DNA from: Pinus tabuliformis
Lineage: Eukaryota > Streptophyta > Pinopsida > Pinales > Pinaceae
Direction: 5' to 3'
Assembly (NCBI GenBank): GCA_031772625.1
Contig: CM062811.1
Span: 650,444,871 to 650,508,870, forward strand
Length of the DNA: 64,000 nt
Position numbers and translations under genes: made by a program. Under the pieces are notes generated by a model. The model was given only the letters and a program-made list of their open reading frames with translations, did no database searches and was not told the DNA's origin. This document shows positions 10,206-20,600 of this stretch, in pieces; position 1 is the stretch's first letter, and every line of letters starts with the position of its first letter.

Positions 10206-10441
10206 AATTTTGCAAATGTTGTGTACCTTTCAAATCTGGCAGAAGTCTGTTGACAAAGAATTGGGTCCTCAAACTCAGAGAAATTGCCAATACTATTTAT
10301 ATTGCGATTTGACTGAATTTTGAAACAAAGCATATAGTTAGTACTGCAGGGGTTCGTGTTTACAGACAGATTTATGGTTAATTATCTTAAATAGAAATTT
10401 AATTGAATCAAGGAATCTGCTTTTGTTCTAAGAAATCAAAA

Positions 10442-10669
10442 TCAAAAAGTAGCAACAGAGGGACAGTAGACGAATTGTTGGCAAATGTTGGAAAATGTCG
10501 GAGGGAGATCAAGAACTGCATACAAAATTGGTGCACTTGTTTGCTGTGGATTGCCTGAAATTTCAATCAGTGATTCAGATTTTCCTGGTCTAACTTCAAG
10601 AAGATTAACTTTGGCATGAGAAATCTGACCATACAAAGAAAACATGATCAGTAAATAAAGTGTGTTCAT
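10442..10669 (-). pseudogene. Unidentified ORF with possible signal peptide
   Basis: A 75-codon minus-strand frame starting MNTLYLLIMFSLYGQISHAK, which resembles a cleavable signal peptide. It is followed by a polar segment (VRPGKSESLIEISG) and a Cys-containing end. It lies on the same strand as the fragments at 9999-10,205, 11,931-12,039 and 12,686-12,865 and may belong to the same decayed locus. Family not recognised. Confidence 0.3.
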
Positions 10670-10689
10670 AGCAAGGCATCAACAATTGA

Positions 10690-11815
10690 GCTTGTTATTT
10701 GAGGATGCAAGAGTCCATGGTTATTTGAGCATTATAAGTTAATGGCATTGTGGTTGAATACTGAGGGTTTGTCTTAGCTGTGGTCAGCATGTGCTGTGGT
10801 GGTCTGATCGGCGGCCAGTTTTTCCTCCTCGAGATGCTGGAAAGTTTGGCTTGGGTTTTACTGTCTTCGTGGCCTTTGGGTTTTACTGTCTTCGCGGCCT
10901 TTGGGTTGGTATTGTTACTTGCTTGTTTAGCTCTGCAGTCTGTGTGATTTTTCGTCTGTGGTGGAGTTCCTAGTTGCTCGGATATTGTTACTTGCTTGTT
11001 TAGCTCTGCAGTCTGTGCGATTGTTCGTCTGTGGTTGTATTGTGGGCGGAAAACTGTCCCTCGTCGAGATCCTGGAAAGTTACTCGACTTGGGTTTTACT
11101 GTGTTCGCGCCCTTTGGGTTATTATTGTTACTTGGTTGTTTAACTGTGCAGTCTTGGCTGCTTCGTAGGTCCAGCGGTATTGTCTCTTCGTTTCCCTCAA
11201 GAGTCCATGGCTATTTGAGCATTATAAGTTAATGGCATTCTGGTTAAATACTGAGGGTTTCTCTTACCTGCATGGCTTTTATGAGCGATATAAGCTAAGT
11301 CGAACCAAGGTTTTGGAGGTTGGAAAGGTTGGTTTTGGGGGTGGAAAGGTTTTGGGGTGTTATTGGGGGCCTCGCATCGTTGGAGGTGAAGGGCATGTGG
11401 TCCGGTGACTCCCAAGCCGTTGTGTAACGTTGGTATGAATCGAACCATGTTCGCGCCCTTTGGGTTATTATTGTTACTTGGTTGTTTAGCTTTGCAATCT
11501 CTGCGATTTTTCGTTTGTATTTGTTGTATTGTCTGTCGTGAAAACACAATGCGGTTTCTGTCGGCCGTGATGCTGTGGGCTTGTCTTAGCTACATGGGTT
11601 TTATGGAAATTTTTGTAAATGTCGGTTTCGACCGGCATTTGGAACGAGACGACCTGAGTCAAGCTATGGAGTGTATTCAAGGTTTTTCGGTTGTATAATT
11701 TATGTGTATGTTTACTTTGGTGCATAATGTTTTTTTAAGTTTGTAATTCTGTTATGGATCTATGGATATTCGACTTTGATATTACTCCTAGAACGGAAGG
11801 TTGCTTTGTTGACTA
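10690..11815 (+). repeat. Mosaic repeat block, inverted relative to 17.7-22.4 kb
   Basis: Modules seen here recur in reverse complement in the 17,690-22,396 block: ATTATAAGTTAATGGCATT, TTGTTACTTGGTTGTTTAGC, GAAAACACAATGCGGTTTCTG, and a roughly 100-bp end module around CTCCTAGAACGGAAGGTTGC (about 11,715-11,815 versus 18,180-18,290, roughly 90% identical by eye). Each TTGTTACTTG module reads as a hydrophobic peptide in one frame. The origin is unknown; it may be transposon terminal sequence or a duplicated 5' exon/promoter. Confidence 0.7.
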
Positions 11816-11930
11816 AAGCTGTATAAGACTAAAACACATGCCTAAGATGGCTTGTTGCAGCTTTGCAATGTTGACGAGATCTGTTTTGATTTGCAAAAAC
11901 AATTTATTAGAAAGTGAGTATTGTACATAC

Positions 11931-12039
11931 CTCAACCAATTGATCAGTTTCGAAAGCACACCGAGGAAGTTGTTCTCTTTGTAATATTCTAATATTGGCA
12001 GCTGTTGTGTGCCTCATATCAGAAGTCAGTACAACACCC
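11931..12039 (-). pseudogene. Candidate orphan exon, 109 bp
   Basis: On the minus strand an acceptor-like TTGGCAG precedes, and a donor-like GTATGT follows, a 109-nt open segment that reads with GVVLTSDMRHTTAANIR and CAFETDQLVE blocks. It is clearly protein-like and splice-bounded but I cannot name the family. It lies downstream of the nucleoside-hydrolase exon on the same strand, yet does not resemble the expected next exon of that family, so it may come from another gene. Confidence 0.45.
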
Positions 12040-12048
12040 CTGCCAATT

Positions 12049-12163
12049 AGACAACACAATTTCAAAATAAGATCAAGTTGTTGAAACGTACTTTATCATA
12101 TGCAATCCTATTACTGGTTACAGAACTGTATCTGCGATCAAACTTCAGATTCACGCTAACTAG
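12049..12163. repeat. 115-bp direct repeat, copy 1
   Basis: ACAACACAATTTCAAAATAA through ATCTGCGATCAAACTTCAGA and CACGCTAAC; copy 2 is at 13,143-13,256 in the same orientation with a handful of substitutions. The pair brackets the nucleoside-hydrolase exon. Confidence 0.85.
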
Positions 12164-12685
12164 CTAAACATGAGAATGCAGAAGGAGAGATCAAAAGTGT
12201 GAGGCTACAAAGCCATAAACTTTTGGAACAAGGCTTGTAGCATGTGCTTTTCAATGAGGTCTAATAGAAACATTGGCTGAAAATATTGCACAATGCTGAG
12301 GATGTAGGCAATTAAATGCAAAGAACCGACTAGAAATTTTAGGCACGGGTTTCATAAAAAGTTTTAAGTCCCCTTGCCGAAGTACTCCAAAGGTAGCTTC
12401 TGCATACACAACACTGTGTGTGAAGTGCACTTCAAATGATATAAAAAATGAAATGGGTTTAGGTAAACTTACTGCTTGGACATTCTTTATCATGCTTATT
12501 TTAAAAGCTTGCATCATTCTACTTATTATTTCTAAATAACTATGTGTCATGATCTTTCTTTTTTTATTCTCGAGTCAAATGAATGCAATTAAACTAAAAC
12601 AGAATGCACACAGAATCCAGACTAACACGTAGGAAAGTTTTAGAGACATATATGTAAAACCAAGTGAAGCAGAAAATAAACGTAC

Positions 12686-12865
12686 TTTCACGTTGAACTC
12701 TGAGCGGTTCTGTTTTAGAAGATAAAGAATTGCAAAAAAGTCATTTCTATCTATATCTGAATCCAACAGAATTTGATGCGGTGCTACATGCGATGGAAAA
12801 ATTTGACAACTTAGGTAAGCTAACAGAAATATTTGGGAAAGAATAAACACATGTAACATCATCAT
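12686..12865 (-). pseudogene. Nucleoside hydrolase (NSH3-like) N-terminal exon
   Basis: A 60-codon minus-strand exon ending at a GTACG donor. It starts with a hydrophobic signal-peptide-like segment (MMMLHVFILSQIFLLAYLSC), then PHQILLDSDIDRNDFF and LYLLKQNRSEFN, which match the start of plant extracellular inosine/uridine nucleoside hydrolases. Those enzymes split nucleosides into base and ribose using an Asp-rich DxDxxxDD site that binds calcium. Here the seventh position of that motif is Asn instead of Asp (equivalent to Asp14 of the protozoal enzyme), which should impair catalysis. The following exons of the family are not found nearby, so this is a fragment or a broken copy. Family assignment is good; activity is unlikely. 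Confidence 0.65.
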
Positions 12866-13142
12866 GATGCTATGTGACGAGTTGCACTTTATATCATCAA
12901 CTGCACTTGCTCATGCAAATAAACTAGTTGAGTCAAAACAGTAGTCAAATTATGCAAGACTGAAATAACATGGAAATGTAACCTAAAACATCTCAACTCA
13001 ATTTTGCATCTAATAATATCTTGACCCATAAATAAAACAAAGGTGTCTGGATAAGGTATTTGCAAAAAAACCTGAAATACTTGCAAACAGAAAGAAGCAT
13101 CAAATAGTTGCAGATTGCACTTGCCTTATGTGAGCAGGGAAC

Positions 13143-13256
13143 AACACAATTTCAAAATAAGATCAAGCTGCTGAAAGGTGTTTTATCGTATGCAATGCTA
13201 TTGCTGGTTACAGAATTGTATCTGCGATCAAACTTCAGATTCACGCTAACTTGAGC
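13143..13256. repeat. 115-bp direct repeat, copy 2
   Basis: Second copy of the 12,049-12,163 sequence. After it the two flanks diverge completely, so the duplication is confined to this block. Confidence 0.85.
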
Positions 13257-13339
13257 CTCCTTTTACCCTGATTGAAGTTGTTTTTCTTCTGATGCACCAC
13301 CAAGTAAAACAGAACGTCAACAATGCAGCAGAAGATTCA

Positions 13340-13930
13340 AACTGATATAAAAGTGGTTTCCAACATTAATGCAATTGATATATCTAGCCATTTAGCTAAC
13401 CAACGTATGCAACAGGTATCACCCCATAAACCTCGTTCAGACTCCTTTATATTTGTAGATGCAGAATAACGCATTTTATGAAGATATGTACCAATATCAT
13501 TAACACCATGTAACTCGTATAGGAACTCAGGTGCTAGTTCATATTGATATGACTGTATTGCTTCAACGTCATTGTTCTTTAAGAAAAAAAGAAAGTGGTC
13601 TATTAACCCATTTCACAATTCATTTGAAGTATAACGAAAATGTAGAAGCATTTCGAACGAGTCAAATAGACAATCTCCTACAGTATATGAAAATGCATTT
13701 AGTCTAAAAAGACCATTTCTTTTTAATACAGTGTCTACAGTATATGAAAATGCATTGAGTCTAAAAAGACCATTTCTTTTTAATACAATATCAATGTTCT
13801 CAGGCAAAATGCATTGCAATCTGAATTTGTAATTGTCAACATCTATTATTTCTTCCATCATTTGCAATTGCTTACCAGAGTTGGCTTTTGCAATTGTCTT
13901 GTACAGCTTTGCAAAAAATATTAATGAAGT
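13340..13930 (-). pseudogene. OTU-like cysteine protease reading frame
   Basis: On the minus strand the frame runs from about 13,930 to about 13,340. Recognisable blocks are GDCLFDSFEMLLHFRYTSNE (candidate Asp/Cys of an OTU-type active site), DHFLFFLKNNDVEAIQSYQ, then GLWGDTCCIRWLAKWLDISI. This order is typical of OTU domains carried by large eukaryotic transposons, including Helentrons. The frame is broken by one TGA at 13,613-13,615, probably from an Arg CGA codon. A 57-bp tandem duplication (about 13,680-13,793) adds 19 residues in frame just before the GDC motif. The catalytic His region is not readable. It lies on the same strand as the Helitron helicase-EEP relic about 1.5 kb upstream in the transcription direction. 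OTU identity is from motif memory, not a search. Confidence 0.5.
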
Positions 13931-13960
13931 TAGCAAAAACTGAACATGATTGTCATCGAT

Positions 13961-14130
13961 AGGCCACCAAACCCCCCTGAAGCTTCTCAACGCCAAAGTG
14001 TTTCCCAAAGAACGATCTGCCTTTTTCAACAAAACTGCCAATGCAAACATTGGCAGTTTCGTTGAAAAAGGGAGATCGTTCTTTGGAAAACACTTTGGTG
14101 TTGAGAAGCTTCAGGGGGGTTTGGTGGCCT
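13961..14130. mobile_element. 170-bp foldback MITE
   Basis: A nearly perfect inverted repeat: AGGCCACCAAACCCCCCTGA at the left and its complement at the right, pairing all the way to a tiny loop in ACTGCCAATGCAAACATTGG (about 14,035-14,055). The arms are about 83 bp with only a few mismatches. It sits at the 5' edge of the OTU-like frame and supplies the false N-terminus of the longest ORF there. No TSD longer than TA is evident. Confidence 0.85.
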
Positions 14131-14233
14131 AATCTGACATATATACATTTAAATATAGATATGTAAAAAGAGGAGATATATATAGTAAACATTAATATTT
14201 TAAATAGCATATTTGTATAGTTGCCATACATAC

Positions 14234-14323
14234 CTTTTCAAAGCAAGTGGTTGGTTTGCCTTTCCCAATTGAGTTATGTGGTCTATTTCTTCAGTTGTTT
14301 GTTTTCCTTTTTCAGGATTTATG
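14234..14323 (-). other. 90-nt exon-like unit, copy 3 (last in transcript order)
   Basis: A minus-strand open segment between an AG acceptor (ATAACATAG) and a GTATGT donor. It reads with NPEKGKQTTEEIDHITQLGK. Its length is exactly 90 nt, matching the two units upstream at 14,565-14,654 and 14,827-14,916. The flanking intron sequence is also repeated (TTCTATAACATAG, and TAGACATACC-type donor contexts), so the unit of duplication is exon plus intron. Function unknown. Confidence 0.55.
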
Positions 14324-14564
14324 CTATGTTATAGAATAGGAACATATATTTAGTTCAATTTCAAAGAGAATATAGAAGTAAACAGTTAACAAGGAACATT
14401 AAAACCATAGAACCATACATATGTAAAGATAGAATGGATATATACTAAACATTAACATTCTAAATACAAATTGGCATATTTGTATAGTTGTCATAGACAT
14501 ACCTTGCTGAACATTATTATTCTAAATACAAATTAGCATATTTGTATAGTTGTCATAGACATAC

Positions 14565-14654
14565 CTTTGCAAAACAAGTGGTTGGCTTGCCCTTTCTAAT
14601 TGCGTTATGGATTCTATTTCTTCAATTGTTTCGTTTCGTCTCTGAAGATTTAGG
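14565..14654 (-). other. 90-nt exon-like unit, copy 2
   Basis: Same architecture as copies 1 and 3; reads with NLQRRNETIEEIESITQLER. A partial 55-bp duplication of the following intron (about 14,455-14,565) lies immediately downstream in the transcription direction. Because each unit is 90 nt with the same splice phase, copies could be included or skipped without changing frame. Confidence 0.55.
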
Positions 14655-14826
14655 CTATGTTATAGAATAGTAACATATATTTAGTGCAAAGTAGAAGTAA
14701 AAACTGAACAAGAACATTAAAACCATAGAACCATACATATGTAAAAATAAAAATAGAATGCATATATAGTAGACATTAATATTCTAAATACAAATTACCA
14801 TTTTTGTGTAGTTCTCATAGACATAC

Positions 14827-14916
14827 CTTTGCAAAACAAGTGGTTCGTTTATGCTTTCTAATTGGCTTATGCATTCTATTTCTTCAATTGTTTCATTTCC
14901 TTTTTCAAGTTTTATG
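14827..14916 (-). other. 90-nt exon-like unit, copy 1 (first in transcript order)
   Basis: Reads with KLEKGNETIEEIECISQLES and ends PLVLQ plus a split Arg codon before GTATGT. It is best conserved with copy 2. The acidic, Glu-rich peptide looks like a linker or short helical repeat. I cannot say whether it belongs to the Helitron relic at 15,383-16,275 or to an unrelated host gene. Confidence 0.55.
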
Positions 14917-15382
14917 CTATGTTATAGAATAGCAAGACATATTTAGTACAAGCCAAAAGAACATATAAAAGTAAAACTTGAACAAGAAGACAAGATCCAT
15001 AGAAAAGGAAAGGCAAAAAGAATATACTGTGTTTGTTTATGTTGCATGTTGTTGTTCTTTTTTCTTGGTCTTTCTGTTCAATTGAAAAGGGTTTTACTAG
15101 CAGAATCTGCATGCATAAATAGATGAGGTCATATCTGCAAATTTATGATAGCATAGTTCTGTTGGTTAATTGAAAAGGCTGTCTCTGGCATAAGTTTCAT
15201 TGATCAATACAGAACGCCATATATGTAAATGTAGAATAGAATGCATAGTATGTATGCTGTTATCACTTCGTTTACCACAAAAAGATATTGTAGTATGCTT
15301 TAGTAAAATAGATATGGTAAAAGCAATGAGATATTGCAAAAATGTCAAAATTTGGAATTTTGTAAACTGTTTCATGTGTATA

Positions 15383-16275
15383 TCATAGGTCAAGGACAAG
15401 AGATATTATATCATGGTCAGACCAATATGCATCCAATACGAAAATTCTATACTTTATATTGCCTAGATTTGCCCAAACATGGTCAATCAATGATTTGTGC
15501 ATGCTATTAGTTTTGTCAACTAGGAAATGAAGATTGTAGTTTTGCATGTAGGTTTCTAGCTGCTTTGTTTTTTGATTGCAATGCACCATATCAATATTGA
15601 AGTCCCCTAGTATAACTATGATATTGTTTAGATCTAACTGGTATAAGGATTTTGCAATGACGTTGAGGATATTGTTTAGGTTTGCATGTGGCAATGCATA
15701 TATATTGAGTATTGCAATTTCTAATGTGTGAACTTTTATTTTTGCAAACAATGCTTCTACAAAGCAGTTTTCAAAATGGGTATGTTCAAGGATAATGATA
15801 TTTTCCTTTATCAATATCATTACTTCATGCTTAATGCAACTTGAGATGCAATTGAAATTTTTGAAGTATTCATTTTGCATAGACAGCAACATATGTGTTT
15901 CTTGTAAGCACAAGATATCATATTGCATTGTGTCATGGCCATTGCATATGTCAGTAAGATGCGCATGAAGATTGCGAGTGTTGAATGAAAGAATAAAGAT
16001 GGATCGCAATGATTGTATTGATGAGCAGTCATATTCTAGTTGCCATTTTGCAGTGGTTTGCAAACATTGCATTTCAGAATTTACTTTTTGCTTGACCTTG
16101 AAGTTACTATGTTTAAGAGGATTAAGCAAATACAATGATTCTATGTTTCTGACACGTGATAGTGCTGTGTATACTAGGCCATGCACTTGTACTCCAGTAG
16201 GGTCAAATGCAAGCCTATCCAAGGTTAAGCCTTGTGATCTATGTATTGTGCATGCACCAATTCAACTGACAAAAT
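15383..16275 (-). pseudogene. Helentron-like helicase C-terminus fused to EEP endonuclease
   Basis: Minus strand. The frame from 16,222 to 15,383 is open (279 codons), and the coding signal extends upstream to about 16,275, where helicase motif V (TIHRSQGLTLD) is seen beyond a stop. It continues with LAFDPTGVQVHGLVYTALSR (PIF1-type helicase motif VI) and NIESLYLLNPL. It then runs without a break into an endonuclease/exonuclease/phosphatase domain: LCLQETHM, then ILGDFNIDM, DHVWANL and a terminal SDHDIISLV. All the usual EEP catalytic motifs (QE, GDFN, SDH) are present. A PIF1-like helicase with a C-terminal EEP domain is diagnostic of the Helentron branch of rolling-circle transposons. The Rep/HUH domain and the helicase N-terminus are absent, so this is a 5'-truncated relic. 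Confidence 0.8.
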
Positions 16276-16299
16276 ATAAAAAGTATTGTCTCTGATTTG

Positions 16300-17690
16300 T
16301 GCTAGGTTGCAACTCCAACATATTCCAAGGTAAAAAGTTTCCTGTTATTCGTTATCAGCCTATGGTTATACTATATGGATCTAAATAGAATTCAAGGATC
16401 AAGGAACCCAAACAAGGCATTGAGAACCAGATACGAGTAGTGCATAAGCATAATTCCATAACGCTTCTCAAGAAGATCCATCATTATGGGACACTGCAAG
16501 TATGATCCATATAAATGATGAACATGTAATATATTCAAAGGGCAGGTTTGGCAAACACAGCAACAATCTGCCTAAGCAAATTGCCCAAGACTGTTGGCAA
16601 TTGTGGCATGTGAAAGAAGATGCCCAAAATTACAGATCTTTGATGATTCACAAATTGTGGTGAATTCGATGAATGGAACAAATTGATTGGATAATTATAA
16701 AATTCAACCTATATTTCAGGAGATTCGACTTGCTTAAACAGAGTATTTAACACATTATGTTTGAACATGTTTACAAAGACAGGAACATGGAAACTGATGG
16801 ACTATCAAAAGCAAGATTACACTTGGTAGCATGAGCTTGGCTCATTCAACAGAGAGTGGAAGGAGAGCTGATGGAATGTGTTTTAAATGTCAATATCTAT
16901 ATGTATAATTTTTTATGCCACTGTTTATGAACATATCTAGGACCTGATTCTTCATGAGACAAAACTGGTTTCAAATCTCTGATGTATGTCAGAATGACCA
17001 TGACAGGGCTGTCATATTGACATTTTTGAAAACTGGTTATGAAGCAACATATCTTCTCAGCCATACTTTTATCACTTCCTATGCTTAAGCATATCTCTAT
17101 ATCTATATTTTTTTATGGGACTGTTTATGGACATATCTAGCAGCTAATTTCTTATGAGATAAAACTCGCTTCAAAGCTCCGATATATGTTAGAATGACTA
17201 TGATAGGGCTGTCATATTGACATTTTTGGAAACTGTTTATGAAACAAGATATGTTCCCAACAATACTTTTATCACTTCCTATGCTTAAGGATATCTGTGA
17301 AATGCAGAAACATATATAATAAATGTAATTTTGTTTTCATAATAAAATAATTTTTTCTCTCTGAGCAGAATAAGGTAGTTGAACATCATATGAGAACCAA
17401 TCTGGTTATAACTAGCTAACATGACATTTTAATCTAAGGTTTAAATAGACGAAATGTCTTGATTCATCATTATACGGAGCTAGTTGCATGCATTACTCAA
17501 CTTCTACTTGTTGGGATCGTCTCAAATAATATTGTTGTTATGATTATAACAATTGATAATATTAATATTAATATTAATGTAAACACAGAATAAACAATGA
17601 CAATTTCAGATTTGAATTCCAATATAATTGAATGACAGAAAATATATAAATGACTGAATACAGCTTAAATATGTATGTTTTTTAAAACAA
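16300..17690. repeat. Non-coding stretch with a 200-bp direct tandem duplication
   Basis: Units at about 16,892-17,091 and 17,092-17,293 are offset by exactly 200 bp (for example CTGTTTATG at 16,921 and 17,121, and GGGCTGTCATATTGACATTT in both). No gene was seen in the rest. Confidence 0.75.
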
Positions 17691-20600
17691 TCACAGAGTA
17701 ACTCGACTATAAATCTAGAGTAACTGAAGCATAAACCTACACAATGCAAAAATTAAAAGCCTAACAAATTCACAAAAAGCAATTAATAGAAAATTTGACA
17801 AAAAGCAATTAGTGGAATAACACCGTACCTGGAACAAAGCCGACTATTCAAATTGCTTCTCGTCTAGACCATATTCATGCACAAGAGAGCCTGTACCAAG
17901 AACCACAGCTTCACCTAGGTCATCTCGGCCCAAATGACAAGGAAGTCACATGGTGCTCGAAACTGACATTTACGGGAATTTCCATAAAACCCATGCAGGT
18001 AAGAGAAACCCTCAGTATCACAGAAAAGCTTATAATTTTCGCAAACGAAACATTTCATCCAATATATAAGCAACAGCAAACGAACAACATCTAGTACCAA
18101 TATAGCAAACCTTCAATTCAGCACTTCTTAACAAAGAAAATGAACTTAACACTAACTAAATGAACTTAACAAAGTTGTTAACAAAGCAACCTTCCGTTCT
18201 AGGAGTAATATCAGAGTCGAATATTCATACATCCATAACAGAATTACAAACTTAAACAAACATTATGGACCAAAGTAAACATATACATAAATTATACGAG
18301 CGAAAAACGTTGAATACACGCCTAAGATAGGAAACCGTGCAGTTACAAAACAGACTGCAATCTTCAATATTTTAACATTTCAAACAGTTCAAAATCCCCA
18401 ATTTATTTACATCTTCATGTGCAAAAACAGTTCAAACTACAAAAGACTGCGACTCAATCTGTACCAAGAACCATAGCTTCGCCCAGGTCGACTCGGCTCA
18501 AATGATAAGGAAGTCACATCGTGGCTGAAACCCACATTTACAGAATTTTCCATAAAACCTATGCAGGTAACAGAAACCCAGAGTATCACGGCAGCCAGCA
18601 ACCGCATTGTGTTTTCAGCGCAGGCAATACAGCGAATACAAATGAAAAATCGCACAGATTGCAGAGCTAAACAACCAAGTAACAATAATAACCCAAAGGG
18701 CAAGAACAGGGTAAAACCCAAGCCAAGTAACTTTCCAGGATCTCGAGCAGGGACAGTTGTCCGCCGATAAGACCACCATAGCACATGCTGTAACCCAAGT
18801 CAATTGTAAATCAATCTGAATTTATTGCCAAATCAATTGTATACTGTCCGATTCATACAAGCGTTACACATCCGCTTGGGAGTCACGGGACCACGTGCCG
18901 TTCAGCTCGAACGATGCGAAGCGCGTAATAAGACCCCAAATCCTTTCCACCCCCAAAAACCTTGGTTCCACTTAGGTTATATCGCAAATATAATAAAAAA
19001 TTGCATCGGTCAACCCAAAGTCAGCGATCTATCAATCGCATATAGTCCCCAGCAGGGATCACGGAGTAACTGGACTATAAACCTAGAGTAACTGGACCAT
19101 AAACCTACACAATGCAAAAATTAAAACCCTAACAAATTGACAAAAAGCAAGTAATACAAAAATTGACAAAAAGCAATTAGTAGAATAACACCGTACCTAC
19201 AACGAAGCCGAGCGTTCGAATTCCTTCTCGTCTACACCATATGCATGCACAACCCAGCCTATGCCAGTACCATGAGAAAATGTGCAAATGACGAAATTGG
19301 TTAACGAAGTCTGCACACAAAACCCTCAGTATTCAACCAGAATGCTATTAACTTATAATGCTCAAATAACCATGGACTATTGCATGCAGGTAACAGAAAC
19401 CCTTAGTATTTAACCAGAATGCCATTAACTTATAATGCAGTAGCTGAACTTAACCTCTAAACAATACAACCAAGAATCACAGCTTCACGCAGACATTTAC
19501 CCAAATTTCCATAAAACCCATGCAACTAAGACAAACCCTCAGTATTCAACCAGAATGCCATTAACTTATAATGCTCAAATAACCATGGACTCTTGCATCC
19601 AAGTAACAGAAACCCTCAGTATTTAACCAGAATGCCATTAACTTATAATGCAGTAGCTGAACTTACCAAAGCGACAACACACAGTCCAGCGATACAAGTT
19701 GCACCTGGAACAACAGAACCGCAACCAAACGTTTGCGATAGAGTTAACCGAGCAGCCAGGAACCGCATTGTGTTTTCACCGCAGACAATACAACAAATAC
19801 AAAGGAAAAATCGCAGAGACCGCAGAGCTAAACAACCAAGCAACAATAATAATCCAAATGCCATTAACTTATAATGCAGTAGCCGAACTTAACCTGTAAA
19901 CAATACAACTAAGAATCACAGCTTCACGCACACATTTACCGAAATTTCCATAAAACCCATGCAGCTAAGACAAGCCCTCAGTATTCAACCAGAATGCCAT
20001 TAACTTATAATGCTCAAATAACCATGGACTCTTGCATGTAGGTAACCAAGTAACAATAACAACCCAAAGGCCGCGAACAGGGTAAAAGCCAAATAACCAT
20101 GAACTCTTGCATGCAGGTAACAGAAATCCTCAGTATTTAACCAGAATGCCATACAGTAGCCGAACTTACGAAAGCCACACCTAGCAGGCAGGAACCCCAG
20201 CGCAGACGAAAAATCGCACAGACTGCAGAGCTAAACAAGCAAGGAACAATACCTGAGCAGGCAGGAACTCCACCGCAGACGAAAAATTGCACAGACTACA
20301 AAGCTAAACAAGCAACTAACAATACCAATCCAAAGGCCGCGAAGACACTAAAACCCAAGCCTAACTTTCCAGCATCTCGAGGAGCAACAGTTGGCCACCG
20401 ATGAGACCACCACAGCGCATGCCGACCACAGCTAAGACAAACCCTCAGTATTCAACCAGAATGCCATTAACTTATAATGCTCAAATAACCATGGACACTT
20501 GCATGCACGTAAGACAAAACTTCAGTATTCAACCAGAAGACAAACCCTCAGTATTCACAATAATAATTCAAATGCCATTAACTTATAATGCAGTAGCCGA

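Noticed and set aside
10791..11698. Individual membrane-protein genes in the + strand repeat block
   Set aside because: The frames are copies of a repeated module present on both sides in inverted orientation, with inconsistent starts and stops; no gene structure could be supported.
13613..14050. 145-codon ORF starting MFALAVLLKKADRS as a single gene
   Set aside because: The first 30 or so codons are the arm of the foldback MITE at 13,961-14,130; only the part below about 13,930 belongs to the OTU-like frame.
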